Of a stretch of DNA of 64,000 nt, positions 24,499 through 36,089 are shown one piece after another. Every line of letters begins with the position of its first letter. Within the stretch, counting starts at the first letter, position 1. Below the pieces are notes generated by a model, which made no database searches, was not told where the DNA came from, and saw nothing but the letters and a program-made list of their open reading frames with translations. The position numbers and the translations under genes are program-made. The DNA is from Oscheius tipulae (lineage: Eukaryota > Nematoda > Chromadorea > Rhabditida > Rhabditidae), in the NCBI GenBank assembly GCA_037178975.1, contig JASJZH010000003.1, forward strand, positions 4,030,001 through 4,094,000, in the 5' to 3' direction.

Positions 24499-25070
24499 AC
24501 TCACTGAAGAGGTCAAGACCGACGGGTACTGTAACATGTCGTGGCAGCAGCAGCAAAACAGATCTCACAGCCCGATGATAAAATCACACCGTTTTTGTAT
24601 CTTTCTCCGAGATGAATTTTTCGCTAGTCTTTGAGAGACGAAGCAGAACCGCGAACATCGTCGTAAATGCCATGTTGGCAGGCGAGTGCGAGCTGTAAAT
24701 CAAGGCGGCTGCCGTCGGATTAGAAGGAAGATCTGATCCCCACCGAGGGGTCAGACCATCACAACAAGAGAAGGTTCCCGAAAAGTTTATTATTTTAACA
24801 GAAAACTGGCTAGACCAGGAGGGGTTGTCAAATTTCCAAAAATAAATCACTTGTCTTACAGTCCATAAGAATTACAGTTTAAAACCCGGGAAAAAAAGTA
24901 CAATCCTACTATACATGAAAACTAGTTAACAGAGTGGATAAAACGTGCTCAGTAGGGGATGCAAGGAAAATAAATATAGAGCAACTCAGAAAAAATATAG
25001 CTTAGAATGTAATCTAACCTCGATGTAAGTATCAATAAAAGAGTGGGAAAAAGAGGTCGAAGGTAGGCAT

Positions 25071-26390
25071 TTAGCCACGGTGACTGCCGTATTTCAGAAA
25101 AACAGCCCGATGAGTGTTCGTTCTGGTGTTCGTAGGGTGATGAGGAACGTAGTCAAGGACCTGAACCGACAACAGTGAAGCAAACATAAACGGAATTTAA
25201 CCTTGGTCTGATCTCCCTGACGGACTGTCGGACGGTGATGAGCGAAGCTATGATTACCATGAATATGATCCCAGCAACGAACGCAGTAGTACTGGAGACA
25301 CTGATCGAAGCCACAGAAGTATTGAGCATGCTGTCCATGGCACTTCGTACCGAAGCAGTTGTCACACATCTGTTCCTCCATTAGGTAAGGCTTGATCTCC
25401 ACTCGCTTTGGAGTGTCCGTGTGGTTCAGCTCGACATGACGCTGCTTCAGAGCAGCAACGTATCCGCTGGCAGTGGCGAAAGTCACACGAGCGCAACCTT
25501 TGGGGTACTTGAGCTCAGGATCCGTGTCAACACCGACGTAGGCGATGGGTCCGTAGATTTGATTCAAGGCATTCGCGATCTCAACTAAATTGAGCAATGA
25601 CAAGCAATACGAAGAACCTGCCTGCACGAGTCGGTCTGGGAACGCCTCCAATGAAGACAGTAAGACGACTGTCCATCTGATAATCAGGATCCATCATGTA
25701 GTCCGAGTCGCCGAGTTTCCATGGACGAACTTGAACAGGCTTCTTTTTCATCGTATCTGAGGTGACGAAGAGCCAAAAGCTGGAATTTGCAGAGCGTTAA
25801 GAAATGAATCTACACTAACGAACCTGCCGCTGTCGAGGAAACACTGACTGATGAGACGCTGGACAGAAGCTTCGTCCTCGAAAACTAGAAAGACGTAACC
25901 AGCCATCGGACGAATTTGGTCGGGCTTGGAGCCCAAACGACGAGGCCAGTCAATCAGTACTTTTCCGAACTTTGAGAAAATGTTTCTAACGGTAGCTAAA
26001 ATTAACAGCTACATTCAGATATCGAAGACAACGTACATTCCTTGGTGTCGATAGGTAAACCGCCGACGAAAACCTTGCGGGAGTACATTTCGTCCGAAAC
26101 AACATGCTGACCAGCCGGTGAATCTCCCGAATTCGGGAAAGAATTACGTTGACGAGGACTGTAATCTTCTTTCAACAGCAGAGGCTTAGATTTCACGAAG
26201 TCGTTGTCCTTATGCGAAACATGGAATCCTAAAAACGGTCTAGAATGGAATGGGTAATACCAGTCAGAGCATTGTTCATTGGGGTGGGGGTCATCGGGAA
26301 GGAATCCTGGTAGTTGGAGAAGGAACCAGGGGGCATCACATTATAGGGTTGCGATTGAATATGGTATCCATACGGCGACATGAATGTCAT
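25071..26390 (-). CDS. CPEB-family RNA-binding protein (CPEB2-4/Orb2 type)
   Basis: Six exons on the minus strand, starting ATG at 26390 (MTFMSPYGYHIQSQPYNVMPP) and ending at a TAA at 25071. A short Pro/Ser/Asn-rich N-terminus precedes RRM1 (RKVFVGGLPIDTKE; then IFSKFGKVLIDWPRR; GYVFLVFEDEASVQRLI). The linker reads KKKPVQVRPWKLGDSDYMMD. RRM2 follows (TVFIGGVPRPTRAVEIA, DTDPELKYPKGCARVTF). The C-terminal ZZ/CEBP zinc domain is MCDNCFGTKCHGQHAQYFC, LQYYCVRCWDHIH. The RPW linker and the Cys/His pattern fit the CPEB2-4 (Orb2) class better than CPEB1. These proteins bind U-rich 3' UTR elements and control cytoplasmic polyadenylation and translation in germ line and neurons. The N-terminal region is far shorter than in animals whose Orb2 carries a prion-like Gln-rich domain. 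One intron (25585-25621) is GC-AG. Confidence 0.9.
25585..25621 (-). other. GC-AG intron in the CPEB gene
   Basis: On the minus strand the exon ends GTGCAG and the 37-nt intron opens GCAGGT and closes ATTTAG. Joining these gives PRPTRAVEIANAL, matching the conserved RRM2 start PRP.RAVE. The GT four bases inside gives the wrong phase. Confidence 0.75.
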
Positions 26391-26525
26391 CGCTTACAGA
26401 CTTCTTTTTCCACTAAAATGAAAGTTTTAGAATGAGCATGCAGGAGAAAAGTTATTAATCAAGAGCACAGCTGGTAAAAAAAAGCAGGATTAGCAAGAAC
26501 ATCCGGCAATTAAGGTAGAAGAATT

Positions 26526-26760
26526 GTCTGTTCAGCCGCAAAGTTGAAAATACAGTCCTCTTTTTAATCGTGACGGGACCCACTTTGATTGCGTATTCGA
26601 ATATACAACACGGCTACGTGGAATACTCAGTAAAACAAATTTTTAGGAAAAGGAAAAAAAAACTGGCCACTAGGCTGAGTATTCAACATAGCCGCGTTGA
26701 AACAGGTCCCGTCACGGTTGAAAAGAAGGACTGTGCCTTCAACTTTGCCGCTGAACAGAC
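26526..26760. mobile_element. Foldback (MITE-like) element 1
   Basis: A 235-bp near-palindrome. The left arm, 26526-26630, begins GTCTGTTCAGCCGCAAAG. The right arm, 26674-26760, is its imperfect reverse complement and ends GCTGAACAGAC. A 43-bp A-rich loop lies between. No coding capacity is evident and no clear target-site duplication was found. It lies between the CPEB and Myb-like starts. Confidence 0.8.
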
Positions 26761-27055
26761 TATACTGTAGTTTTTCAACCGAGACTGGAGACGCCGGGAA
26801 AAGGTGCTAGATTTGAAATTTTCCCACTACTTGTTTTTTTTTCGGAGCTGTCGTCTGTTCTGATTGTGAACCTTTGTAAAACTCCTTTTTTTTTCTAATT
26901 ATGGGCTTGGCGCTCAATGGTGTAGGCTGCACGACGTTTAGCATGATCTCAAGCGCCTATTTCAAACCTCGATTCACAAACTATTTTCTGGTTTTTTTGC
27001 TTTTGTTTGCATCCTACAAACTTTTCATTCGTAAGAATCTCCTCGTTTTCCAGTG

Positions 27056-30000
27056 ATGAACGACAAACCTTCCACTTCTGGGCATCAAGATGACGAAAAG
27101 AAGGATGCTGTACAGCGTAGATTCATTTCCTTTTACACCAAATACGAGGCAGATTTTCCAGAACAGGGAGTAATCAACCGCTGTGTAAGTATTTTGATTT
27201 TATCTTGCCAATTTTTCATTTAGGGCTATCTCTTCCATCATTTTCTGCCCTTTTCTATGACAGCCGAGCATATTTCGCGGCTACATGAATTTGGTTTTTT
27301 ACAATTTTGTATTTGATTAACAATCGTGTTCAGGTATCAGATATAAAAAGCATGAGACATTCACTAGAGAAGAAGACGATCGTATCCGCAAAAACTGGCG
27401 AAAGTTTGCCGAAAAACATGGATTCCAATACGAAGATGCTCGTTTATATATCGGCTTTTTAGCCTTGGAAGATACGACCGCAGTGAGTTTCGGAACCTGC
27501 CATCAAAGTAATGTTGTGTTTTCTATTTTCAGAAAAACGCACGGCTCCAAAATGACTTTCTTGTCAAACTTGGCATGTTTCCTCTTCTCTGTCGAAAGCT
27601 GGAAAACCGAAGTGCCAAACAGGTTCGTACACGAATGCTCTACATTTTTGATCCTCATCATATCGGTCAGCCTGATCCGATTCCACTTGAAACCACCCTC
27701 GAAGCATACATGTAATTCAGGTTTCTTTTTTGTTCACCCATTATTTAGGAGACTCCAAGAAGGCGAGCACATTGTCGATATCGCGATGGAATATCGCTTA
27801 CCATTTTTCCGACTGAAGACGGCGCTTAAAAAGGCAAAGCAAAGAGCTCGGGAAATCGGCTGCACCCTAGAGGTGAGCTCGGTTCGTTTTTATCACACAA
27901 GCTTAAGAAAATTGTCGATGATCCAACTGTACTAGACGATCTGAGAATTCCAGCCAAAGATTACCGACGATTCTACAGTATGCTCTCCTCCTACCTCTAC
28001 GAGCTCGATTGCTTTCAGATCTTGTTCTGCGCTGCTTAGATCGCGACGATTATTGGATTCGAACGACAATTATGGAATGCAGGAAGACTTGGAAAAGTGC
28101 TATAGATAGAGAGATGGCCCAAATGAACTGGATCCGAATTGTCAGCAACTTCAGAGGACAGAACGAGAATTCTGTTAAAAAATCTTGGTTAGTGTTTTAT
28201 AATATCAGTTTGTAAATCACAAGTTAGGTGGACCTTGCTAAAAGAGCTGCGTGACGAATATCATACGGAGTTGGATACAAATTTTGTCGGCAATGAAGAA
28301 GCAATCACCGGCGAGAGCAGAGAAATGGCTTGGATAACGGCTAAAAACAAAGTGGAATTTATTCCTTTTCTTACAACCAACATTTTAGATACTACCACCC
28401 AAACTTAAAACACTGCCGGTCATTCGAAAATTTCTCAAAGCATTGTCAAAATGTGTCACAAACGAAGAGCAAGGATTGCGAGCAGAGTTAGTGAGTAAGG
28501 AGAAACTGAAACAAAAGTAAGCGGAGCATTGACCCTCTCATAGTTTGGTCAGACTCATCAACTACGGATTAATCTCTGACGAAGAGTACAAACTAACAGA
28601 ATGTGAGCTTTATAAACGCGTGCGAGACAACCTCAGAGATTGGAATCGATCATTTTTCCGATTCATCGACTTTCCGCTCGGCGCGAAAGGTTTGCTATTA
28701 ATCTTGAGAATCAATACAGAAGTTTCAGACAAAGTTTCAATTGCTAAGCGATGCTACGACCGTATGCATGACTTTTACGGAGACAGGAATCCTGACATAG
28801 TGGACGCTATTCCATATGTTACTAAAGGACTTTTGGTTGAGTGCACAATTCTTGTAAGCCTTTTAGAAGTCATTCGAAACCAAATGGGTTCAGTACATGC
28901 ACAAACTGACCGAAGGCGATTGGACTCCGCCGGCTTTTCTTCGAAAATACGTCAGAAGTAGCAAACTTTTCGATTATTTCCGTCCGTCGACATCCGGAGG
29001 AGCTCATGGAGAAGAGAAGGAACTTCGTCTATTTAGGAAAAGTGTTTTCTCTGACGACCAGTGAGTTTTATCTAAATACATTTTCTGCCACGGCTTGTTT
29101 GTTCCATGCTACAGTTTTCAGCTGTTTACGTGTGCCTGCACTCGATAAAGTGTCCAAAAAAGCGTGGAAGGCATTTCAAGACCAACAAGAAACAGATGAT
29201 GAGCCGGAGATCTGGCATCCTTCTGAACAGGTACAAGTCTTTTATTTTATTTCTTATAATACTCAAATAAACAAACATATTGCCAATATCCAGGCAAAAA
29301 AGACAATAAATACTAGAAAAATGCCAACCAAGACAACAAAACCTTTATTTACGGCAAATTGAAGTCAAACCTCTTTGACGAATAGTGCAACCTAAGGACA
29401 GTTGGCTATGCACAACTTTAAGCGTTCGACCAGCTCTGTTGTTGTGTCTGTAGACTCTTCTGCCACCGTTATTGAAGCTTCTCGGGGGAGTCGAAATACT
29501 CTTGGGATTGCCACCTAAAAATAGTCAAAAATAGTATTCTGCACAACTATTGCGCACAGTTCTTGACTATTCGGCTTCCAGACACGCGAGCCGAGAGGAT
29601 GGGATCAACAAGTTCTCAAAAAACGTAGAATACCTGTCATCGACTACTCCAAATGTGGCTCATCTAATCGAGAGGAGGAAACGCGTACTTCAGTTACAGA
29701 ACTGATAGCCGCTGAAAGGTTTTATTCTGGAGACTTCTATTGTAGTCAGTAAATTCAGAAATCAGCGACTGCCCGCAATAGATGAAGAAATTGGCGACAT
29801 AGAAGCTGATCCAAGATTCGACGAAACAGCGAAAACAACAGCTGTAGTCAGAAATCGCATCGAAAACAGTCCAGAAGTACGTTTGTTTATCTTCTATACA
29901 AATTCAATTCAGATATTCGAGGCCGAAAGTCCAAAAAGAAAACGGAAACGTGACGAGAGTCCCGATCTATTCGCCTCGTCTGACGACGATATGTTGGACA

Positions 30001-30110
30001 GAGAGGAAGATTTCAGTCATTTGCGGATAAACGCCTCACAAAGAATAACAAAGAGAGGCCGATCTCCTGTGGATACGACGGATCTCACTTTCGCTAGTGT
30101 ATTTGGATAA
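27056..30110 (+). CDS. Myb/SANT-like nuclear protein (model may comprise two genes)
   Basis: A long multi-exon model starting MNDKPSTSGHQDDEKKDA. It contains a Myb-like stretch (FTREEDDRIRKNWRKFAEKH), two Arg/Lys-rich helical segments (RSAKQVRTRMLYIFD and FRLKTALKKAKQRAREIG) and a second SANT-like segment (MNWIRIVSNFRGQNENSVKK then SWWTLLKELRDEY). The C-terminal region carries a basic nuclear-localisation sequence (SPKRKRKRDESPDL) and an acidic stretch. Repeated tryptophan-spaced helices suggest DNA binding, as in TTF1/Reb1-type factors, but no clear ortholog is recognised. Between 29233 and 29579 the structure is uncertain. One reading reaches a stop at 29360-29362, with AATAAA motifs near 29267 and 29307. 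The alternative splices directly from WHPSEQ to TREPRGWDQQ, and I prefer it. OXLD1 starts 115 bp downstream. Confidence 0.55.
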
Positions 30111-30225
30111 TATTAATATAAATATTCGTCTATTTGTTTGCTTCAAACTTGTTCGGGGAGTCCAATCTAATGTGCATCAAACTAATTTCTTTGATATAGT
30201 CACAAATGGTTTCGATTCGGATCAC

Positions 30226-30468
30226 ATGGCGGCCAGACTACTTGTTCGTCAATTTTGTTCCAATCCGAAGCGTCCATATCCGCCCGATCCTGGAGTTTGC
30301 TGTGGAATGAGCTGTGTGAAATGCGTCTGGATCGAGTACGGCAACAAGCTGGTTGAATATTACAGTCAGAAGGAGAAGCAAAAAGCCATCGCCGAATTGG
30401 AACAAAAAGTCGCCGATCCCAATATAAGAGCTTTTGTAATTACTGAGCTAAAGATGAAATGGAAATAG
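30226..30468 (+). CDS. OXLD1: Oxidoreductase-like domain protein (OXLD1 type), mitochondrial
   Basis: A single exon encoding 80 residues. A short basic, hydroxylated N-terminus (MAARLLVRQFCSNPKR) resembles a mitochondrial presequence. The core is the OXLD motif: PPDPGVCCGMSCVKCVWIEY, followed by an amphipathic helical segment KAIAELEQKVADPNIRAF. The CC-x3-C-x2-C arrangement with (V/W)WxEY after it defines the family. The name comes from homology; a biochemical reaction is not established. Start choice: this ATG is preceded by a GATATAG acceptor at about 30199, and the upstream gene stops only 115 bp before. That layout fits downstream trans-splicing in an operon with the Myb-like gene. Confidence 0.88.
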   Translation: MAARLLVRQFCSNPKRPYPPDPGVCCGMSCVKCVWIEYGNKLVEYYSQKEKQKAIAELEQKVADPNIRAFVITELKMKWK

Positions 30469-30516
30469 TTTTACACAATACGATCGTGTTTATACCAATT
30501 TAATTCGAGATGACTT

Positions 30517-30951
30517 TTATTTGGAAGAAGTATCTCTCATATGAGGCCTATAACGAACGCCGAAACTGCGGAGGTCGTGAACAACACCTGCTGGGAGAGT
30601 ACCTGTGACCGAGATGGCATACATTCCTTTGGCCCTTCCCTTAATTTTCTGGAAGATTGAAAATATTTCTGTACATGAATAGCAACAAACCTGCCACTTG
30701 CATACCCATGATTCGTCTGGCTGCATGGCAGCAATCATCCCGTCAAAGTTGGCACTGAAAAAAGTTTAGAATTGAACGAAAAGAGCTTACCTTGTGCATT
30801 CGAAAGCCTTGTCCGGATCTCCCTTCAAATGCAGCACGCGTTCGCAATTGTCACATCCGTCGGTCTCGAACTGCTCAATGCTTTTCACCATCGAACAGAG
30901 GAGGCAGGCACGAAGGTTTCTAAGATCTTGAGGGACGGAATTAATCGACAT
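30517..30951 (-). CDS. spt-4: Transcription elongation factor SPT4
   Basis: Three exons, about 117 residues, starting MSINSVPQDLRNLRACLLC. A four-cysteine zinc site is formed by RACLLCSMVKSIEQF and DGCDNCERVL. Then come ANFDGMIAAMQPDESWVCKW and YAISVTGTLPAGVVHDLRS, the SPT5-contact region typical of SPT4. SPT4 pairs with SPT5 in DSIF, which clamps RNA polymerase II and controls pausing and processivity. Size and motif spacing are normal. The gene lies 280 bp downstream of the transposase-derived gene on the same strand and could be co-transcribed with it. Its 3' end converges on OXLD1, with 48 bp between stops. Confidence 0.96.
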
Positions 30952-31231
30952 CTGAAGAACGATTTAAAAACGGTATACTGGAAAGAGCAAGTACTACAAA
31001 GGGCCGTAGACCCATGAGAGTTGTGGAAAACAAAGAAACCATGTGAAGACTTTAATAGTAACAAACAATAAAAATAGGTACCCATAAAAAACTTAGAGAT
31101 ACTATGGGTCATTGAGGCTGAGCAGAATGATCCAGCTGGTCAACTACTTGAGAGAGACTGTTCTCTAACAAATCTAGATGATGACCGGTCAGAGAGGAAG
31201 GATTCTTCTGGATCGTCTGAAAGACCGAGTT

Positions 31232-34200
31232 CTAAGCGTGAACTAGAGTAGAACCAACTTGTAAAAGTATTGACACTCTCTTCTTTCTCGCGTGGTTTGC
31301 ATCGTTTGGAATCTCTTCGACCAGCTCGTATGAATTCGAAGACGGATCGATGTATTCGCTTTGTTCCTCGTAAACAATCCCTGAAGTCGAGGGCATATCG
31401 GACATATCAACAATTTCCTCCTCTCCAATTTCTTCTGTAAACTCTTCCACAATCTCTTCTTGGATCACGCTTCCAATTATTCCGTCCTTTTCGTCCACAA
31501 TATAAGGGTGTCCACTAAATAAAAGTGGTTAGCAACACACTAGAAAGACATACTTCTCATCCAACTCCGACTCAATGATCAACTCTTCGGAATTGTCTTC
31601 GTGCATTATGATTGATCCGTCTGCCAGAACAGTTGCGGACGGAGAGGAGCTGAACAAATCTTGTCAGTTGGAAAAACAACGGAAAATACATATTTTCGGA
31701 AATGGGAAGTTGACGCATCGGTTCGATTATTCCGTGAGCGACAGGCTCGCTGGTGATACACTTGTTGAATATTGGGATTCTGGACATCAGGAGGCCGATA
31801 TATTGGTCGAGACGAGTGCAACTTTCGGCATTTAGAAAATGTTCGCGGAAGTGTCGATACGCAATATCGACGATCGGATTGTGATGCTCCGTAAGTGGTG
31901 TTGTTCGAGAAAGAGGGTTCCACCTGAACTTTTTTCTTTTGAAATCCATTTTAAAATGTTTACCGTTTGAAATTCTCTGGATCGATTAGAGCCATATCTA
32001 TACGATGTGTCATGTCGTCGAGGTTCAATTCTCGAAAAGCTTCGAACATTTCCACAATATAGGCGTCGAAGAGGGCCGGATCAGTGACTCTTAGCCATCG
32101 TCGGAGACAGGCGAAAATCGTGAATCGGTCAACTCGATTCTGAACGATTTTGTCAAGACTATCTGCCCATTCCGCCAGCAGGTGCCAATCAGCAGTCTGA
32201 AGCACAAACAGTCAAACGAATCGAATGAATTATTGACCAATAATTCGACAGAATAGGCAGCATCTCCGTAGACACTTTCAAGAATCAATGGCCATTCCTG
32301 CAAATGATCGGTGATGAGGGCTTGCGGTGGTTGAAGAGAGATCTCGGAAAGAAGTTTCAACACGGCGATTCTGTCAGATACATTCGACAGATAGATACAA
32401 CAGCAACGGGGAGAGTTGTCTTCTGCGAAAACAAGAACGAAAATGAGGCTCAAGTTCCAGTTTCCAATAATCAAGCGGACCTGAAACATTAGCTGTTTCA
32501 AAATTAAAAAGTCTTACCTCTTCGAAGCACACAACTTTGGATCCGTACACTTTCCACAGGTCCTTCATTTCGTCCGTCATAATGCCTAGTGATAGGTCGA
32601 AAACCTCTCCATCGGCGATAATCTTCTCGGGAATACTCACATTGAAAGTACTGCCGGCCGGGAAGGTCTGGACAAGAGATTTCAGAGACAGTCTTTCGTT
32701 GTTTTTGTCGAGCATCGATTCGGTCAGAACCGCTTCGTCGTAAAGAGGCAAAGGATATCCTTCCACGACGTAGTTCTCCACTTCTAAGCTGGTTCATTAT
32801 GGTTAACAAAAATGTCCAAAAACCTTTGAACTTGTATAGCATTTGCTCCATTGGATTCTCGTCATCATTGACGTAGATGAACTCTTCCATTATGTCTCGT
32901 TCTGTTGGTGATAATCTCAAAATGGCTGTTCCGAGACGATGACCAGTATGCTCCGCACATCCGTAAACTGTCAGCTTGCCATCTGTCCAATGAAGGACCT
33001 ACAAACAGTTCGATGAGCCTCCTTTGAAAAAAAAGAACATACTCTGAGAAAAGCTGCGCAATGATTTCTTGACCTAAACGGACGAGCCAGGTTCTTCATT
33101 TTCACATATTGAGACGAGTAGGGATGCTGTTTGACTTGTTTCAGACGAGTCGTTCCACCACCTCGAGCACAGTAAAGGTAGGTGATTTGGTAGGATTCGT
33201 TCTGTTTGACTCCCATCTTCTTGATGAATTCGACGGAAAACGCGTCCTGTACTGCTTCGTACCATTCCTAAACAGTTTATGCACAGGTATTCTTTTAGAT
33301 CACCTCATAGTCCTGGATTCCAGTGAACTCTCTCCGAACACTTCCGCCAATTTTATGGTGGTCTACGAGATGGTCGACAAACGTCTTATGTGTACAGCAT
33401 TGCACATTGCAATCGGGACATAAGAGCTGTAGAATTGTCAGAAAAGAAAAGTACAAACTCCTTACCATTCGTGGCTGGCAAACTGGATTGAGGAATCCTG
33501 GATGAGCTCGTTTCATGTGAGCGGCTCTTGTCGATCTACTAGCTCCTCTCCATCCGCAATTGGTGTCGTGACAAAGATATTTTCCGTCTTCGATGTATCC
33601 TCCGGTCGGGGCCTTCTTTTTAGCCGGCTGCCATTCGGGGTGTTGACTACGCATATGGGAAGATCGACTGGCTCGGTAGTTGCCTCTCCATGGACAGCCA
33701 TCAACAAGACACGTGAAGTCGCCTTCGGGCTCCTTGTTGTAGAATACTCCATCACGAGACATTCTCTTCAAATTTAGCCTTTAGAATAAAAACTGGTTAA
33801 AAATACCTGTAAAACGTATCTAGGAGGCATCTTCCAGTCTTTATGAACCCATTTCATGTGTTCGGCCCGAATGGAACGATATCCTCCTTTCCATGGACAA
33901 TCCGGTATATAGCAACGGTATTTTCCGTTTGGATCAGGAAGTCGTACTTTTGAGGTGGGACCTGGTTCCTAAAAGTCCAGACTAAGAGAGAATTAAACTT
34001 GAACATACTGAGCCAGGCGGGTTTTTTGGTCGTCCTCTTCTCTTCGGGCCTGAGTCGGTTTCTCTGTACAAATCGGTATTTGCTGAGAAGGTATTGGTAT
34101 CAATCTCTCCGTGTTTCTTTGATATTCTGTCGATTATGAATGGCTCGTGGTGAGAGGGCCCGCTCATCATGTGACTGCCATGCCAAGTAGGAGGTTTGTG

Positions 34201-34941
34201 TTGGCCAAGAGCCATCTGGAAATCATGGTTTGAAATGATTACGGAAAGACAAACTTGGTATCTCTGCTCGTGCTCCTCGGAATAGTCAGACAGTGGGTCG
34301 TCTGCTAACGGTTTTCTTTCTTCCGAGATACTGCCGACATCCAATATTGCGTCGTCTTCCTCGTAATTTACCTACAATGATTATACCTTTACTTGCAAAA
34401 GGAGTCCGTCTGCGACACAAGTCGGCTCTAATCTGGGATAACACTTGACAATGTTTGTTGCCTTTTCTGTCAAGTATCATCCTTGATTAATGTTGACAAG
34501 ACAAGTCACGACATTCCAAGTTGCAAGTGACATTAGCAAAAAACATACTTGTTCAATATTTTGCATTTTATCCATTCCGTCTCCTGGTTTGTATTTGTAT
34601 CCAACATGATCCGTTCTTATGTGGAAACTTCGTTCAGCCCGATTATGGAAGACGGCTTTGCAAGCAGCCACCGGACACGGGAAATATTGGTGGATCTCGT
34701 CGCTGAAAAAGTCGATATTTGGAAAAGCTAAAAATCCTACTCAATAGGAAGGACATCCCTGGCACTTGTTCTTCGGCGGAGACTTGTCTCTGGATGATCT
34801 TGATAAACCGCCTAAACAGCTGTTCAAAAAAATGATATGAAGGGAACCAACTCTTTTTCGGCCTCTTTTGCTTGTATTTTGAAATGTGTCTTCGGCTGTT
34901 CCCTCGTCCAGTACTTGTGCTCCATCTAGTGCACTTTGCAT
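31232..34941 (-). CDS. AT-hook/C2H2 zinc-finger protein with MULE-transposase-derived region
   Basis: About 15 exons on the minus strand, roughly 950 residues, starting MQSALDGAQVLDEGTAED. In order: a C2H2-like finger (YFPCPVAACKAVFHNRAERS), an AT-hook-like segment (KRRGRPKNPPGS), and three more fingers of one style (CYIPDCPWKGGYRSIRAEHM, CLVDGCPWRGNYRASRSSHM, CHDTNCGWRGASRSTRAAHM). A Cys/His segment CPDCNVQCCTHKTFVDHLVD follows. Next is a FAR1/MULE-N-like block (YLYCARGG..., CAAFLRVLHWTDGKLTVYGC, AEHTGHRLG, LRLSPTERDIM). A RNase-H-like MULE core comes after: LWKVYGSKVVCFEE, LSLIFVLVFAEDN and PQALITDHLQEW. The second catalytic Asp (ITD) is present, but the first, normally in a DaT motif, appears to be FEE. 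The tail is acidic. I infer a domesticated transposase acting as a DNA-binding regulator. The start follows a CTTTTAG acceptor. Confidence 0.7.
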
Positions 34942-35406
34942 GCCTAAAAGTCTGCATTTAGTGGCCCCACAAGGAAAAGTTTGAAATAGACGTCGTACTT
35001 ACAATTGAGAACGGGCGAGCATCAAACAAGACTCTACTAGGCATATTCTGACTACGAGAACATTAAAAACTACGGGGAAAATGAATAAAACGGGACTCAA
35101 AAGAGCGGCGGCTAACACGTAAATAGCGCTGTGGCGGAGTGACAAAACTGAGTGGCAATAGAGCGCTCGAGTGCGATGGAGCAGCTCAACAGTCCTTTAA
35201 CCTTTTCTATATAGCCTCGCAGAAACTTTTTAACTATATATACTAGCTAAAAAATGGAGAAGAAAAGCGAGTCTAGAGTTTCACTTTTTTGAACTGAACA
35301 TTTTTGCCGCTCCTTTCATCATTGTCGTTTTCCACTTTTCGTTTTTTCCTTCCTACTTTCTTTTCCTCTTCTGCCAATGAAGTCTTTGTGAAATCATTGC
35401 TTTCAG
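34942..35406. promoter_or_regulatory. Divergent intergenic region, transposase-derived gene / mL40
   Basis: About 465 bp between divergent starts. It includes an AT-rich tract with TATATATA at about 35237-35244 and a short open leader (MLARSQL) on the minus strand ending in GTAAGT near 34998, which looks like a 5' UTR exon of the minus-strand gene. Confidence 0.4.
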
Positions 35407-36089
35407 ATGAATTCACTTCTGGGAAAAGTACTGCAGAAGGGAATGACGATATCCCCTTTTTTGGACAGAGGGATTCACCTATCTGCCGCTCAAAACTCCG
35501 TTTTCATGAAGAGACAAAAGAAAATCGACCCAGAGGTTTGTATGTCTATAAATTTTGTAAATGCTGTTTTAGGTAGCCAAACAACGTGAAGCAAGGAGGC
35601 GAAAGCGTCTAGAAAAGGAGATTCGGCAGATGCAAAAACACAGCAAGAAACCGAAGCCCGTTGATGAGATGACTTTGGACGTCAAATCGGCTAAAAATAT
35701 AAAGTGAGATATTCTTTTCCATTTATAATCAGGCTTTTTGCAGTGAGCGTCAAAGAGAAGTCGTTCAAATTGATGACGAAACTCTTGACAGCCGGGCTGT
35801 TATCGAAAAAGAATACGGCCGAAGTCGGAACTTGCTACAGAAGAAAGACGATCTCTGGGTACAGCTTGTGATTAAGCAACAAACAAAAGCTTTACGGGAA
35901 TTGAAGGCTATCAGTCCTGAGTTATACGAAAAGGTATTTCTTACTCAATTTTCATCTTCACACATTTTATAGGCTATTCAGCCGTCTCGAAAACCGATTG
36001 TAATTCACGGCCCGGCACACACACCTCCGATCAAAGAATATCAATCTCCTGATGGCGACTATCTCGATACTACTCGAACGTGGTCCTGA
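35407..36089 (+). CDS. mrpl-40: Mitochondrial large-subunit ribosomal protein mL40
   Basis: Four exons, about 185 residues. The N-terminus (MNSLLGKVLQKGMTISPF) looks like a mitochondrial presequence. Then KRQKKIDPEVAKQREARRRK begins a highly basic helix. Further on are DETLDSRAVIEKEY, a helical run ALRELKAISPELYEKAIQ, and the C-terminal family signature HTPPIKEYQSPDGDYLDTT. mL40 is a component of the mitoribosome large subunit. The ATG directly abuts a CTTTCAG acceptor with no intervening base, so the mRNA 5' end must come from a leader exon or trans-spliced leader. It is divergent from the transposase-derived gene. Confidence 0.92.
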
